Assembly: GCA_029262375.1 (NCBI GenBank)
Contig: JAJCZM010000051.1
Coordinates: 186,001-250,000, forward strand
DNA length: 64,000 nucleotides
Source of the DNA: Deltaproteobacteria bacterium
GTDB taxonomy: Bacteria > Desulfobacterota > Binatia > UBA1149 > SPBQ01
Direction: 5' to 3'
In this document: one piece after another, positions 37,686 to 47,463 of the stretch
How positions within the stretch are numbered: position 1 is the stretch's first letter
How the letters are laid out: each line of letters starts with the position of its first letter
Made by a program: the position numbers and the translations under genes
Notes under the pieces: model-generated
The model's input: the letters and a program-made list of their open reading frames with translations, nothing else
The model's database searches: none
Told to the model about the DNA's origin: nothing

Positions 37686-38414
37686 CTAGTAGGGCACCAC
37701 GTAGACTGCGATCGTAACGAAGTAGACGGCGGCCGCAACGACCACGAGCGCATGGAACACCTCGTGATAGCCGAAGATGCTGGGCAGGGGGTCCGGACGC
37801 TGAAGTCCGTAGATCACAGCGCCGACGGCATATAGCACTCCACTGACCGCAAAGAGGCCGCTCGCGGCTGCACCGAGCGAATCGACCACGCTCGGCAACA
37901 AGGCGATGCCCCCAGCCGCACCGACGACGACGAACACGATGGAGCGAAAAGCCTTTCGCGTGTCACGAAAGAACAGATTGAACGCGATAGCAGCAGCAGC
38001 GACGGCCCATACAGCCCAGAACGCCGTCTCGGCCGCGCCAGGCCGCAGCAGCAGAAGCACGATGGGAGTGAACGAACCGGCGATGAGTACGAAAATCATC
38101 GACACGTCGACTTGGCCCATCCAGTAACGCGCCCGCGGTGGCCACACGACACGATGATACAGAGCACTGGTGCCGAGCAGGCCGGCCAAACTGGCCACAT
38201 AGACCCCGACCGCGAACGATGCGCGCGGGGTCGCCGCACTCAATACCAACGGCAACCCGGCCAAAAGACTGACGAAGAACGCATACTGATGAGATACACC
38301 GCGCCAAAGCGGTCTGCCCACAGGACCTACTGTCTTGCGATCAGCGCGCGAGGCACGCGAAGAATGCGTGGCAGCAACTGTTCGGTCAGGACTCAGAGCG
38401 CGACTCCGCTTCAC
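37686..38414 (-). CDS. Hemolysin III/PAQR-family membrane protein
   Basis: A 242-aa protein with seven predicted helices. The HlyIII motifs are RGVSHQYAFF, GTSALYHR, DVSMIFVLIAGSFTP and the last FGYHEVFHALVV. They include the Ser, Asp and His residues of the family metal site. I place the start at GTG 38414, preceded by CAGGGGC; the open frame upstream overlaps another small gene. Despite the name, a haemolytic role is unproven for most members. Confidence 0.85.
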   Translation of the reverse strand: MKRSRALSPDRTVAATHSSRASRADRKTVGPVGRPLWRGVSHQYAFFVSLLAGLPLVLSAATPRASFAVGVYVASLAGLLGTSALYHRVVWPPRARYWMGQVDVSMIFVLIAGSFTPIVLLLLRPGAAETAFWAVWAVAAAAIAFNLFFRDTRKAFRSIVFVVVGAAGGIALLPSVVDSLGAAASGLFAVSGVLYAVGAVIYGLQRPDPLPSIFGYHEVFHALVVVAAAVYFVTIAVYVVPY

Positions 38415-38571
38415 GCTGCCCCTGCCGAAGCTCGGCCCAGAACTTGGCTCGGGCCTTCGCGGTGGCGCGATCATCCGCCGCTGATTGGGACGACTCGTCG
38501 GACTGGGAATCGGAACTTTCATCGGACGGGGTCCAGATTGCAGCGAGAAAAGCTCGTATTCGTTCCCACAT
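38386..38571 (-). CDS. Small charged protein upstream of the HlyIII gene
   Basis: A 61-aa frame opening MWERIRAFLAAIW, then a Ser/Asp/Glu-rich middle (SDESSDSQSDESSQS) and a basic helix ending AKFWAELRQGQREAE. The amphipathic start and compositional order look protein-like rather than random. It overlaps the hlyIII GTG start by 29 nt, as in coupled genes. I do not recognise the family. Confidence 0.4.
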   Translation of the reverse strand: MWERIRAFLAAIWTPSDESSDSQSDESSQSAADDRATAKARAKFWAELRQGQREAESRSES

Positions 38572-39366
38572 TGCAGTAACCCCGCGTTCGACTGCTCACA
38601 GGCACGCACCAGGAAGGCAGCCGCGCTCGCCGAGCCTTGACCCTACGCTCTTACTGCCCGAATACCAGAAGAATCGAGAGTACTACCCATTTCGTGGCGG
38701 TTATCGCGAAAGGACACGCCTGAGGCCGTTGCAGCAGCCGACCAGGCAGGCGCGAAATGGGCGCCAATGGGGGCAGGGTACCTGCGAGACGGTGGCAGCC
38801 GCGGGGGCCTGGCTGCCAGATCGCCGACACTCGGGATCGCCGCGACCTCTCAGCGCCTGGACCGCGCATCGTCCGGAATTGGCGGCCAGAGCCCGAACCG
38901 GCGCCGGACCGAAGCGCGCCGACTCAATTCGGGAAGCCACCGAGATGCATTCAGAGCCGTGACCGCGCTCGAACGAGCTCGTCGATTGAGTGGGTTCAAC
39001 GGGCGACGTCGGATCTTCTTCGGTCGATCTCTCGCGGCGTCGCGCGACACGCAACGCGACATCAGTCGGCGATTTGAGAGCGCGTCTTGATGCCGACGAT
39101 CTACGTTCAGACGAACATTCCACGCTCCGACCCGCATTACGGACGGGCACAGGGGAGACATCGCGCGCCGCGCGCGAAACCCCGGATAATCCAGCCGGCA
39201 CAAGGCTTTTCGCCTGACCGGGCCCACCAGCAAAACGTCCGATAAGATACATTATGTCAACCAGGCTGGATTGGTCGTTCTCCGGAACCCGCCGAGAAGC
39301 CCCGGATAGCAGGCCTCGGCAAAGCCACCTAGGCGGCTTTGCGAAGCAGGCCCCAAAACGGCCTGG
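38572..39366. other. 795-nt stretch without a supported gene
   Basis: Several overlapping frames are open on both strands (for example 38701-39252 on -), all Arg/Ser-rich shadows with no family look. I see no rRNA, tRNA or RNase P core. The only clear structure is a stem near dgt, listed separately. The first part likely holds the promoter of the small gene at 38571. Confidence 0.4.
39321..39340 (-). terminator. Possible terminator after dgt
   Basis: AAAGCCACCTAGGCGGCTTT forms a stem 27 nt past the dgt stop, with one mismatch. Only a short T run exists, so it is weak. Confidence 0.4.
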
Positions 39367-40521
39367 TCAGACCTTTACGTATGGATCGTAGAGCTTGGCG
39401 TATTCGTCGAGAGCGAAACGATCGGTCATGCCGGCGATGTAGTCAGAGATAACCCGAGGCATCGGGCGATCATCGGCGGCGCGGCGAACGACGTGCGGCG
39501 GAAGCTGATGCGGATCTTCCGTGTACGCCTCGAACAAGCCGCTCATCACGCGGCGTGCCTTGGCGCCCATACGGCGCACGCGCTGGTGCTGGTACAGGCG
39601 CTTCATCAGGCGCGCCTTGAGCATGGCGACGGCAATCTTGGTGTCGGGAGTGAACTCGGCCAATCGGGGCTTCATGGCGCGCACGTCATCAATAGTCTCG
39701 ATTCCGGCATCTGCGATGCGTGCTTCGATGTTCGAGAGTAAATCTCGAACCAGGAAATCGAGCATCCGGCGGACGGCCTGATAGCGCAGGATCGTGAAAT
39801 CCGCGACAGGGTGCGCAGACTTCGCCGCCGCGAAATGCTCTTCCCACAGATCCAGCCCTTCCAGGTCCCCTACCGTCAGCAAGCCCGACTGGATGCCGTC
39901 ATCGACGTCGTGGCAGTTGTAGGCAATCTCGTCGGAGAAATCGACGATCTGCGCCTCGAGTAACGGCGCCTCCTCGGGATGGAAATCAGCCACTCGAGGC
40001 CTGTCGTAGCGCGTCGAATGCTTGACGATGCCCTCTCTGACTTCGTACGTCAGATTGAGGCCGTCAAAGTCGGCGTATCGCTCCTCGAGCACTTCGACGA
40101 GACGCAGACTATGACTGTTGTGATCGAAACCACCGTGCGTCGCCATCAGGTCGGCCAATACGTGTTCGCCGGCATGCCCGAACGGTGTGTGCCCGAGGTC
40201 GTGCGCGAGCGCGACCGCTTCGGCCAAGTGAACGTTGAGGCCCAACGCGCGGGCCACGGTGCGTGTGATCTGCGCGGTCTCCATCGTGTGCGTCAGGCGC
40301 GTTCGATAGTAGTCGCCCTCGCTGTTCACGAAGACCTGCGTCTTGTATTCGAGCCGGCGGAACGCCTGCGAGTGAATGATGCGATCACGATCGCGCTCGA
40401 AGCAGAGGCGGAAGTCGTGTTCGGGTTCGGGAAACGCGCGACCGCGACTATCAGCCGACGGCATGCCGATCGACGCGAGCTCGTCGCGTTCGCGCTGTTC
40501 GAAGAAAGTCCGGTCTCTCAC
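39367..40521 (-). CDS. dgt: Deoxyguanosinetriphosphate triphosphohydrolase-like protein
   Basis: A 384-aa HD-domain enzyme that hydrolyses dNTPs to nucleosides and triphosphate. The metal-site order H...HD...D is seen as RLTHTMET, LAHDLGHTPFGHAGE and VDFSDEIAYN. DHNSHSLRLVE and the C-terminal helices match the family. Length is normal. The upstream lipoprotein gene ends 27 nt away on the same strand, so they may be co-transcribed. Substrate preference (dGTP or any dNTP) cannot be told. Confidence 0.93.
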   Translation of the reverse strand: MRDRTFFEQRERDELASIGMPSADSRGRAFPEPEHDFRLCFERDRDRIIHSQAFRRLEYKTQVFVNSEGDYYRTRLTHTMETAQITRTVARALGLNVHLAEAVALAHDLGHTPFGHAGEHVLADLMATHGGFDHNSHSLRLVEVLEERYADFDGLNLTYEVREGIVKHSTRYDRPRVADFHPEEAPLLEAQIVDFSDEIAYNCHDVDDGIQSGLLTVGDLEGLDLWEEHFAAAKSAHPVADFTILRYQAVRRMLDFLVRDLLSNIEARIADAGIETIDDVRAMKPRLAEFTPDTKIAVAMLKARLMKRLYQHQRVRRMGAKARRVMSGLFEAYTEDPHQLPPHVVRRAADDRPMPRVISDYIAGMTDRFALDEYAKLYDPYVKV

Positions 40522-40548
40522 CTTAGAGTCGATTACACCGGACGCCGC

Positions 40549-42000
40549 TCAGGGCGCCAGCGTCGTAGTAGTCGTTGTCATCGTGGTCGAGGTGGTCGTC
40601 GTAGTGGTCGTGGTCGGTAACTCAGCCGGCGCGAAGAAGATGTCGGCGTAGCTCGACGAGAGACCTACCGTGTCCGACAGAATCGTGCAGCCCGAGCCGT
40701 CAGTCATACAACCGACCACCTGCTCCGCTACCGCATCCGCAACCACAACCTGTGCAACGGTTTGATCGCCTGCCGGGTTGAGCGCAATCGCCGTCGGACC
40801 GCCGCCTACGAGCACGTCGGCAGCACCGCCGAGCTGACTGCAAACAGCGCCGTCTTCGTCGCAAACGACCACGTCACCGGCCTGATCGGCGATGTACATC
40901 GTTCCATCGTCGGCTACGGCCAGCGCGACCGCCTGAACGACGCCACCGGTAACGCCGAGCACACCGACCAAAGAACCATCGGTGATATCGTGCTCGCGAA
41001 TCGGCTGGCCGGCACGACCGTCTGCAACCAATAGGTTTCCATTGCTCGCCCGGATCGCAACGGACGAGACCTGTTCGGCACCCGTCGTCACATCGCCGAC
41101 CGTCGTAAGGAAGAGCCCGGTAACGCCGTCGAACAGCGTGAGCGTTCCGTCAGCATCGACGGCGTAGAGATCTTGATCTTGGCCGAACACGATGTCGATA
41201 GGACTGATTCCGACCGATGCCGTTTCACCGAATGTATCAATGATGGATCCATCGTAGCGATCGAACTCTCTGACAACACCCGGCGTTTCGACCGCCAGCA
41301 GCAGGTTCCCTGTGAAGGGGCTCGACACGCCGGCAATCGCGCGCGCTGCAAAGCTCCTGGCGTCGGTGTATTCGGCTACGAGCGCACCGCGCGCACCACC
41401 GAACCCGTACAGGGAGCCGACGACAAGCAGTTGCGGGAACGTGCCTAGGACCTTCTGACCGATATCGGTACCGCCGCGAGTCGTCTCGACCAGAAGGCGA
41501 ATCGTATACGGCCCGGGCCTGTCTGCGATGAAGCTGGCGAACTCGCGTTCGCGCCGGTTCTCGAGCAGGCAGATGCCCTCGGTGCACTCGGGGGATGTGC
41601 TGCCGCTGTTGTGCAGGCAGCGATCGTCGCCGCCGTTGGTGCAGTCATCATTGCTGTCGCACTGCACCGTGCCGCCGGCACCGTCGTCGTTTAGGCAGAT
41701 GTCGTCGTCGTTCGTGAAGCACGCCGTCTCCGGTTCGTCCTCGCAATGATTCTCGAATACCGAGTCACTATTGGGGTGAATCTTCGACCAGAAATACTCG
41801 AGTTCGCCGTCGTCCGGATCTTCCGAGAGGCTGGCGTCCATCTCGAATCGCTCGCCGATATCGACGAGAAAACTCGTAAAACTGATTACCGACAGAGGTC
41901 GTGGCGGAACATCGCGACCTCCCGAGGATCCGCAACCGGACGAGAGGAGCACTGTGATACCGAAAATTGCCGCAGCAATGGTTGAAAAGCCTTGCTTCAC
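40549..42000 (-). CDS. Lipoprotein with beta-propeller and poly-Thr C-terminal tail
   Basis: A 483-aa lipoprotein: signal MKQGFSTIAAAIFGITVLLS and lipobox SSGC with acylated Cys near 23. A short PKD-like segment is followed by Cys-rich DDICLNDDGAGGTVQCDSNDD and by NHL/SMP-like propeller blades (SPFTGNLLLAVET, NGNLLVADG, DDGTMYIADQAGDV). The last 30 residues are nearly all Thr and end in LAP, with no domain behind them. It may be a surface-exposed sensor or scaffold. Function is unknown. Confidence 0.75.
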   Translation of the reverse strand: MKQGFSTIAAAIFGITVLLSSGCGSSGGRDVPPRPLSVISFTSFLVDIGERFEMDASLSEDPDDGELEYFWSKIHPNSDSVFENHCEDEPETACFTNDDDICLNDDGAGGTVQCDSNDDCTNGGDDRCLHNSGSTSPECTEGICLLENRREREFASFIADRPGPYTIRLLVETTRGGTDIGQKVLGTFPQLLVVGSLYGFGGARGALVAEYTDARSFAARAIAGVSSPFTGNLLLAVETPGVVREFDRYDGSIIDTFGETASVGISPIDIVFGQDQDLYAVDADGTLTLFDGVTGLFLTTVGDVTTGAEQVSSVAIRASNGNLLVADGRAGQPIREHDITDGSLVGVLGVTGGVVQAVALAVADDGTMYIADQAGDVVVCDEDGAVCSQLGGAADVLVGGGPTAIALNPAGDQTVAQVVVADAVAEQVVGCMTDGSGCTILSDTVGLSSSYADIFFAPAELPTTTTTTTTSTTMTTTTTTLAP

Positions 42001-42227
42001 TGTGAGACCTGCCCTCCGCGCCGCCCCTCGAAGATCGCCAAACAGGCAGGGGCAGGCTCCGGCTGGCCAAACATACCCGGTAAAGGGGAATCTGCAAGCA
42101 TCTTGCGTACATACGGGCGGTAACTGAGGGCTCTCGGCACTCCCCTACTGTTGTCCGGGGGGGCGCCGCGTGGCACTCTCAGCCTCGACTGTCAGCGCAC
42201 GAGAGACCGCAAAAGCTCGAGTAACAC

Positions 42228-43178
42228 ATGAACACCCCAGCCGAACGCACCGTCTTCGTAGCCGCGCCCCGCGGATTCTGCGCAGGCGTGTCCTACGCAA
42301 TCGAAATCGTCGACCGAGTCCTGGATCGCTACGGACCACCGGTCTTCGTCCGTCATGAGATCGTTCACAATCGACACGTGGTCGATCGTTTGGCGGCGCG
42401 CGGTGCGCAGTTCGTGGAAGACCTGACCACCGTTCCAGAAGGAAGCCTACTCATCTTCAGTGCACACGGCGTGTCGCCGGGGGTGCGCAGCGAGGCGACG
42501 CAGCGCAACCTGCGGGTCATCGATGCGACCTGCCCCCTCGTGACGAAAGTGCACCTCGAGGTACTTCGCTACGCCGAGGAGAGCTACCAGATCCTTCTCG
42601 TCGGGCATCGCGGACACGTCGAAGTGGACGGAACGCTCGGGCATGCCCCGGAAAGAATTCACCTCGTAGAAAACGCTGACGACGTCGCCGCACTCGAGCT
42701 AGCCGCCGACTGCCCGATTGCCGTCGTGACGCAGACCACGCTATCAGTAGACGACACGGCGGACATAATGGACGCGATCCGGAAGCGTTTTCCGCAAGTA
42801 CGAACACCGGGGCGCGACGACATCTGTTACGCCACTCAGAATCGGCAGACCGCGGTGAAAGAACTCGCACACAACTGCGACCGCGTGTTCGTAATCGGTT
42901 CTCCGACATCGAGCAACGCGAACCGGCTCGTGGAGGTCGCAGAGAAGGAAGGCACCGCCGCGCGGTTGATCGAATCGCAGGCCGGTATCGATTACGCGTG
43001 GCTCGACGGAGCCGACTCGGTCGGTGTCACCGCCGGTGCATCGACACCGGAATCACTCGTACAGGAAACGATCAACGCCCTCGTCGCCAACGGCTTCCCT
43101 CGCGTGGCCCAACTAGAGACCGCGCAAGAGAACGTAGTCTTTCCGCTGCCGCGCGCGCTGCGCGACGGTGAAGCGTAG
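42228..43178 (+). CDS. ispH: 4-hydroxy-3-methylbut-2-enyl diphosphate reductase
   Basis: The last enzyme of the MEP isoprenoid pathway, a 4Fe-4S protein. The three cluster cysteines are C18 (PRGFCAGV), C102 (DATCPLV) and C200 (DDICYATQNRQ). The catalytic Glu lies in VGHRGHVEVDGTLG, and SPTSSNANRLVE binds the diphosphate. Length is 316 aa, as usual. It ends 4 nt before the stop of the convergent dapL gene. Confidence 0.97.
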   Translation: MNTPAERTVFVAAPRGFCAGVSYAIEIVDRVLDRYGPPVFVRHEIVHNRHVVDRLAARGAQFVEDLTTVPEGSLLIFSAHGVSPGVRSEATQRNLRVIDATCPLVTKVHLEVLRYAEESYQILLVGHRGHVEVDGTLGHAPERIHLVENADDVAALELAADCPIAVVTQTTLSVDDTADIMDAIRKRFPQVRTPGRDDICYATQNRQTAVKELAHNCDRVFVIGSPTSSNANRLVEVAEKEGTAARLIESQAGIDYAWLDGADSVGVTAGASTPESLVQETINALVANGFPRVAQLETAQENVVFPLPRALRDGEA

Positions 43179-43182
43179 CCCC

Positions 43183-44409
43183 CTACATTCGCGTACGGAT
43201 ACGATCGACGGCCTCTTCGACCTGATCCTTCTTTCCGAACGCCGACAGGCGGAAGTAGCCCTCGCCGCAAGAGCCAAATCCAGAGCCCGGCGTACCAACG
43301 ACGTTGGCCTTTTCGAGCAAGCGGTCGAAGAACTCCCAGGAACTCACACCGTCGGGCGTCTTTGCCCATACGTATGGCGCGTTCACGCCGCCGAAGGTCT
43401 TCACACCCAATCCATCGAGGCCTTCTCTGATGATCGCTGCGTTCGCCATGTAATAGTCGACGCGAGTGCGAATCTCGGCGTGCCCGGCGTCGGAGTACGC
43501 GGCCTCGGCGCCGCGCTGGATCGGGTAGGACACGCCGTTGAATTTCGTCGAATGTCTGCGCGACCAGAGTGCATGAATCGACACCGGTCCGTCCGGACCA
43601 CGCCCGTTAAGTTCCCGAGGAATCACGATGTAAGCGCAGCGCGTACCGGTGAAGCCCGCGCTCTTCGAGAAGCTGCGGAACTCGATCGCGACTTCGCGCG
43701 CACCCGGAACTTCGTAGATCGAATGCGGGATGTTCGGGTCGGTGATGTAAGCCTCGTAGGCAGCATCGAACAGCAGAACGGCGTCGTTCGCCTTGGCCCA
43801 GTCCACCCATTCTTTCAATTGAGCGACGGTGGCGACCGCGCCCGTCGGATTGTTCGGGAAGCACAGGTAGACGAGATCGGCGCCGGTCGCGGGCGGTGAC
43901 GGGCAAAACCCATTGGCCTCGTTGCCGTCGAGATACAGGATGCCTTCGTAGCGGCCGGTGTCGTCGGCAGCTCCGGTACGACCCGCCATGACGTTCGTAT
44001 CGACGTAGACAGGATAGACCGGGTCGGGAATCGCCAACTGCGCGTCGTCGGCGAATATCTCTTGGATATTGCCGCTATCGCATTTCGACCCGTCGGAGAC
44101 GAATATCTCGTCCGCGCCGATATCGACGTTGCGCGGGGCGAAGTCGTGTCGCACGATCGCTTCGCGCAAGAACTCATAGCCTTGCTCGGGGCCGTAGCCG
44201 CGAAACCCGCCCTCAGTCCCCATCTCGTCGACGGCGTTGTGCATCGCTTCGCGAACGGCATCTGGAAGCGGAAGCACGACATCGCCAATCCCCAAGCGGA
44301 TGAGCGAAGCCGACGGGTTGGCCTCTTGATAGGCCTTCACACGTCTTCCAATTTCGGGGAACAGATATCCCGCAACCAACTTCGCGTAGTGTGGATTGAC
44401 CTTCGCCAT
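43183..44409 (-). CDS. dapL: LL-diaminopimelate aminotransferase
   Basis: A PLP-dependent class I/II aminotransferase that makes LL-diaminopimelate directly from tetrahydrodipicolinate, bypassing DapC/D/E. The protein is 408 aa from [11 protein letters not shown]. The PLP Lys is in [28 protein letters not shown] and CFPNNPTGA are DapL signatures. GGAGGA lies 12 nt before the ATG at 44409; the frame is open further upstream without homology. It marks the DapL variant of lysine and peptidoglycan synthesis. Confidence 0.95.
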   Translation of the reverse strand: MAKVNPHYAKLVAGYLFPEIGRRVKAYQEANPSASLIRLGIGDVVLPLPDAVREAMHNAVDEMGTEGGFRGYGPEQGYEFLREAIVRHDFAPRNVDIGADEIFVSDGSKCDSGNIQEIFADDAQLAIPDPVYPVYVDTNVMAGRTGAADDTGRYEGILYLDGNEANGFCPSPPATGADLVYLCFPNNPTGAVATVAQLKEWVDWAKANDAVLLFDAAYEAYITDPNIPHSIYEVPGAREVAIEFRSFSKSAGFTGTRCAYIVIPRELNGRGPDGPVSIHALWSRRHSTKFNGVSYPIQRGAEAAYSDAGHAEIRTRVDYYMANAAIIREGLDGLGVKTFGGVNAPYVWAKTPDGVSSWEFFDRLLEKANVVGTPGSGFGSCGEGYFRLSAFGKKDQVEEAVDRIRTRM

Positions 44410-44656
44410 CTCGCCTATTCCTCCGTGTGTTCCAAACTTGTGCGCGGTTACAGGCTCGAAATGCATGCTCAATGCACGCACGGCCAGCCTGAAAAGAGGT
44501 GCAAGATAGCGAGGAACGTCGCAGGTTGAAAACGCGGCAGCGTTGACCAACGGACACCTCTCGGACAGCATTGGCAGGTTCGACGACGCGGGCGCTCCAG
44601 ACGTAGCTTTAGGAACTCGGGAGACAGGCCGCGAATCGCGTACAGGGGAACAGCGC

Positions 44657-46636
44657 ATGCAACAGTCGCCCAGTTTGAAGCTCGCGCGTGTCGCGACCAC
44701 CGCCGCGGTCATCAGCGCGACCGTTGTAGTGATATCGATGATCACCGCGGGGCACGGGCACGCAGAACTCGCGAACGAACGGCCTTACCGTATGACGGAG
44801 ACACGTCAGTCTTGTCGCGACTTCACGACGCTGCGGCGTCCGTTGTTCGGCGATCTTCACGTTCACACGAGTCTATCGCAGGACGCCAGCACCCAGGGGA
44901 CGCGCAACACGCCTTCCGACGCGTACCGTTTTGCTCGTGGCGAACGACTGGGAATTCAGCCCTACGACGATGCGGGAGTGCCACAGCGATTCCTTTCCCT
45001 GGAACGTCCACTGGATTTCGCGGCCGTCACCGACCACGCCGAACTGCTCGGAGAAGTCGAGATCTGCCGGTCCCCCGAAATGACCGGCTACGACTCGATC
45101 GTTTGTCGTATCTATCGCCGATGGCCGCGCCTCGCTTTCTTCATGATGAACTCGCGCGCGACCTATGTACGCGACCCGGATCGCTACTCGTTTTGTGGTG
45201 CCGACGGCGTGCATTGCCTCGATGCCGCGAGAGCACCGTGGAAGACGATCATCGATGCGGCCGAAGGAGCCTACGACAGAAGCGGCGAGTGCGCATTCAC
45301 GAGTTTCGTCGCTTACGAGTGGACCGGAGGACCCGGCTCCAACAACATTCACCGTAACGTGATCTTCCGCAACGAGCACGTACCCGACCTACCCGTGAGC
45401 TTCTTCGAAGCGTCGTCGCGCGGCGCACTCTGGGATGCTCTCGATCAGTCCTGCGAGTCGGGCACACCCGGCTGTGAGGTCCTGATCATCCCGCACAATT
45501 CCAACCTCAGCGGCGGCATCATGTTCGAAACGGACCGACTCGACGGCACGCCGGTGGACCAGCAATCGGCGCTTCGCCGCGCAGAGCGGGAACCACTGGT
45601 CGAGATCATTCAGCACAAGGGGGATTCGGAATGCCTTCCCGGTACGGGCGCGACCGATGAACTCTGCGCGTTCGAGAAACTGCCCTACGACAACTTCCGA
45701 TCGAAGTACGTCAGCATTCTTGCCAAGGATCCGCATCCGAAAAGCACCGTTCGATACGCGCTCGGCGAAGGCATCCGCCTCGAGGAAAAAGTCGGTGCGA
45801 ATCCATTCCGATTCGGCCTGATCGGAAGTACCGACACGCACCTCGGCACTCCGGGCGCCGTCAACGAGAACGTCTTTCGCGGTCACGGCGGCGCGGGCGT
45901 CCCCGCGCTGTATCAGATCCCACCGGGGTTGCCCGACAACCTGGAATTCAACCCGGGCGGGCTGGCCGTATTGTGGGCCGAGGAGAACACGCGAGATTCA
46001 TTGTTCGCGGCCATGCAGCGACGTGAGGCCTATGCGACAAGTGGCCCGCGCATCGTCGCGCGCTTCTTCGGCGGCTGGGAACTCGATCCTTCGGCGTGCA
46101 GCAGCCCTGAGCTCGCAGCCAACGGCTACCGCAGCGGCGTCGCCATGGGCGGCGTGCTCCCGACGCGCTCGGCGCAGAAAGGACCGACGTTCGTCATTGC
46201 GGCGAACGCCGATCAGGGGACTCAAACGACGCCCGGAACACCGCTGGAGCGCATCCAATTGATCAAGGGCTCGGTCGGGCGCGACGGCACCGTCAGCGAG
46301 CGCATCATCGACGTCGTCGGGGAGCCGGCATCGGAGCGTGCACTGCTCCACGAGGACTGCACCGCGGTCGCAACCGGACGGCAGGCGCTCTGTAGTGTAT
46401 GGACCGACACGAACTTCGACCCCGAACATCCCGCCTACTACTACGCGCGAATCCTCGAAGTTCCGACCTGTCGATGGAGTGAGAGAATCTGCAGAGCCCG
46501 CCGCGTCGATTGCAGCGACCCGGCAACGATCGGCGAAGGACTAGAAGGGTGTTGTGATCCGTCGCACCGGCGAACGATACGCGAACGCGCATGGACGTCG
46601 CCCATTTGGTATGCGCCCAATGCCGCCGGATCATGA
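44657..46636 (+). CDS. DUF3604-family secreted protein
   Basis: A 659-aa exported protein with an N-terminal signal anchor (residues about 10-31) and the DUF3604 domain. The PHP-like metal motifs are [34 protein letters not shown] and [11 protein letters not shown]. The C-terminal 80 residues are Cys-rich. ATG 44657 follows AGGGGAA at good distance; the open frame starts 38 codons earlier. The domain is found in many environmental bacteria and its reaction is not settled, though phosphoesterase or hydrolase chemistry is likely. Confidence 0.82.
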   Translation: MQQSPSLKLARVATTAAVISATVVVISMITAGHGHAELANERPYRMTETRQSCRDFTTLRRPLFGDLHVHTSLSQDASTQGTRNTPSDAYRFARGERLGIQPYDDAGVPQRFLSLERPLDFAAVTDHAELLGEVEICRSPEMTGYDSIVCRIYRRWPRLAFFMMNSRATYVRDPDRYSFCGADGVHCLDAARAPWKTIIDAAEGAYDRSGECAFTSFVAYEWTGGPGSNNIHRNVIFRNEHVPDLPVSFFEASSRGALWDALDQSCESGTPGCEVLIIPHNSNLSGGIMFETDRLDGTPVDQQSALRRAEREPLVEIIQHKGDSECLPGTGATDELCAFEKLPYDNFRSKYVSILAKDPHPKSTVRYALGEGIRLEEKVGANPFRFGLIGSTDTHLGTPGAVNENVFRGHGGAGVPALYQIPPGLPDNLEFNPGGLAVLWAEENTRDSLFAAMQRREAYATSGPRIVARFFGGWELDPSACSSPELAANGYRSGVAMGGVLPTRSAQKGPTFVIAANADQGTQTTPGTPLERIQLIKGSVGRDGTVSERIIDVVGEPASERALLHEDCTAVATGRQALCSVWTDTNFDPEHPAYYYARILEVPTCRWSERICRARRVDCSDPATIGEGLEGCCDPSHRRTIRERAWTSPIWYAPNAAGS

Positions 46637-46692
46637 GGCGGGCGCAGCGTTAGCCGAAGCACTCGGCATGACTTACTACGCCTCAAATAAAA

Positions 46693-46721
46693 CCGGGCCG
46701 GTGGGAAACCCACCGGCCCGG
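46693..46721 (-). terminator. Strong intrinsic terminator of the flp pilin gene
   Basis: A perfect 13-bp GC stem (CCGGGCCGGTGGG with its complement) and an AAA loop. On the - strand it is followed by TTTTATTT, 30 nt past the flp stop. It also separates the convergent DUF3604 gene. Confidence 0.85.
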
Positions 46722-46750
46722 CGCTTAGCCAAATTTGACTGGTTAACGAA

Positions 46751-46948
46751 TTAGGACGACGAGGAGCTGCTGCTCGCGGGCAGAGCTTCGTCGATGGCGT
46801 CACCGGCGCGCTGGAACACACCCGTGATCTGTCCGCCGAGGACCTGCAGAACGCCGATTGCGGCAACTGCAATGAGGGCCAACAGCAGCGCGTACTCCGC
46901 CATTGAAGCACCCTGTTCGTCTTTCCAGAAAGTTTTGAGAATCGTCAT
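46751..46948 (-). CDS. flp: Flp-type IVb pilin
   Basis: A 65-aa prepilin. A short basic leader ends at the prepilin-peptidase site G13; the mature part starts ASMAEYALLLALIAVAAI with Glu at +5, the Flp signature. The C-terminus is a Ser run. Assembly would need the Tad/Cpa machinery (CpaA protease, TadA ATPase), which is not in the window. A sigma-54 promoter lies about 60 nt upstream and a strong terminator follows, so it is a single-gene unit. Confidence 0.9.
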   Translation of the reverse strand: MTILKTFWKDEQGASMAEYALLLALIAVAAIGVLQVLGGQITGVFQRAGDAIDEALPASSSSSSS

Positions 46949-47463
46949 GGCTGGTCATTACCTCCAAGTAATTACTCGCGGTTGGCGCGAATGGCACCTA
47001 TACCTGCAACCTGGATGCCAAGCGGTTCATGTTCCGTAACGAGCCATTTCTTCTCGGAATTCCTCGATCGCTTCGGCACAACGCATGGCAAACGCACTCT
47101 CGAATGTGACGCGCACGACGTTGAATCGTCACTCGCGTTGTCGAGAGGCACACGACAGCTTGCGCGCAACTGATTGTTTCTCAGTTTGAGGTGCGTCTGC
47201 TCAAGGCGCGCACACCTAGAAAGGCCCGTATTTTGTCGATCGCGTGAGACTTGGCTTCGCGCCGCGCCGGTGCGCCAGGCTCTCAGTACGGAACGATTTG
47301 CGCTGCGAGGGCGCGCTTCGTGCCTCAGAAGAGCTACGCCACGTTTTCGACACCGAAAAACGACACTCGTGCACCTCTCACGTGCTGCAGCGCTCGCGTA
47401 AGTTTCCCCCGACATTGACAGATGGAGATGCAAATTCCGCGCTAGTCGGCGCAGTGCCAGGCG
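46949..47463. other. 515-nt intergenic region upstream of flp
   Basis: It holds the flp leader (GGAGG 12 nt before the ATG) and the sigma-54 promoter at 47005-47020. The rest, up to the dockerin-protein stop, has only weak shadow frames. Binding sites for a sigma-54 activator would be expected here, but I cannot name one. Confidence 0.5.
47005..47020 (-). promoter_or_regulatory. Sigma-54 (-24/-12) promoter of flp
   Basis: On the - strand it reads TGGCATCCAGGTTGCA, against TGGCAC-N5-TTGCA. GG and GC sit at the obligatory 12-nt register. The predicted start (near 46994) gives a leader of about 46 nt. Confidence 0.75.

Noticed and set aside
38701..39252. 183-aa frame on the - strand
   Set aside because: Arg/Ser-rich with competing frames on both strands; no domain look.
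44543..44656. N-terminal 38 codons of the DUF3604 frame
   Set aside because: No ribosome-binding site, and the signal anchor begins at the ATG at 44657.
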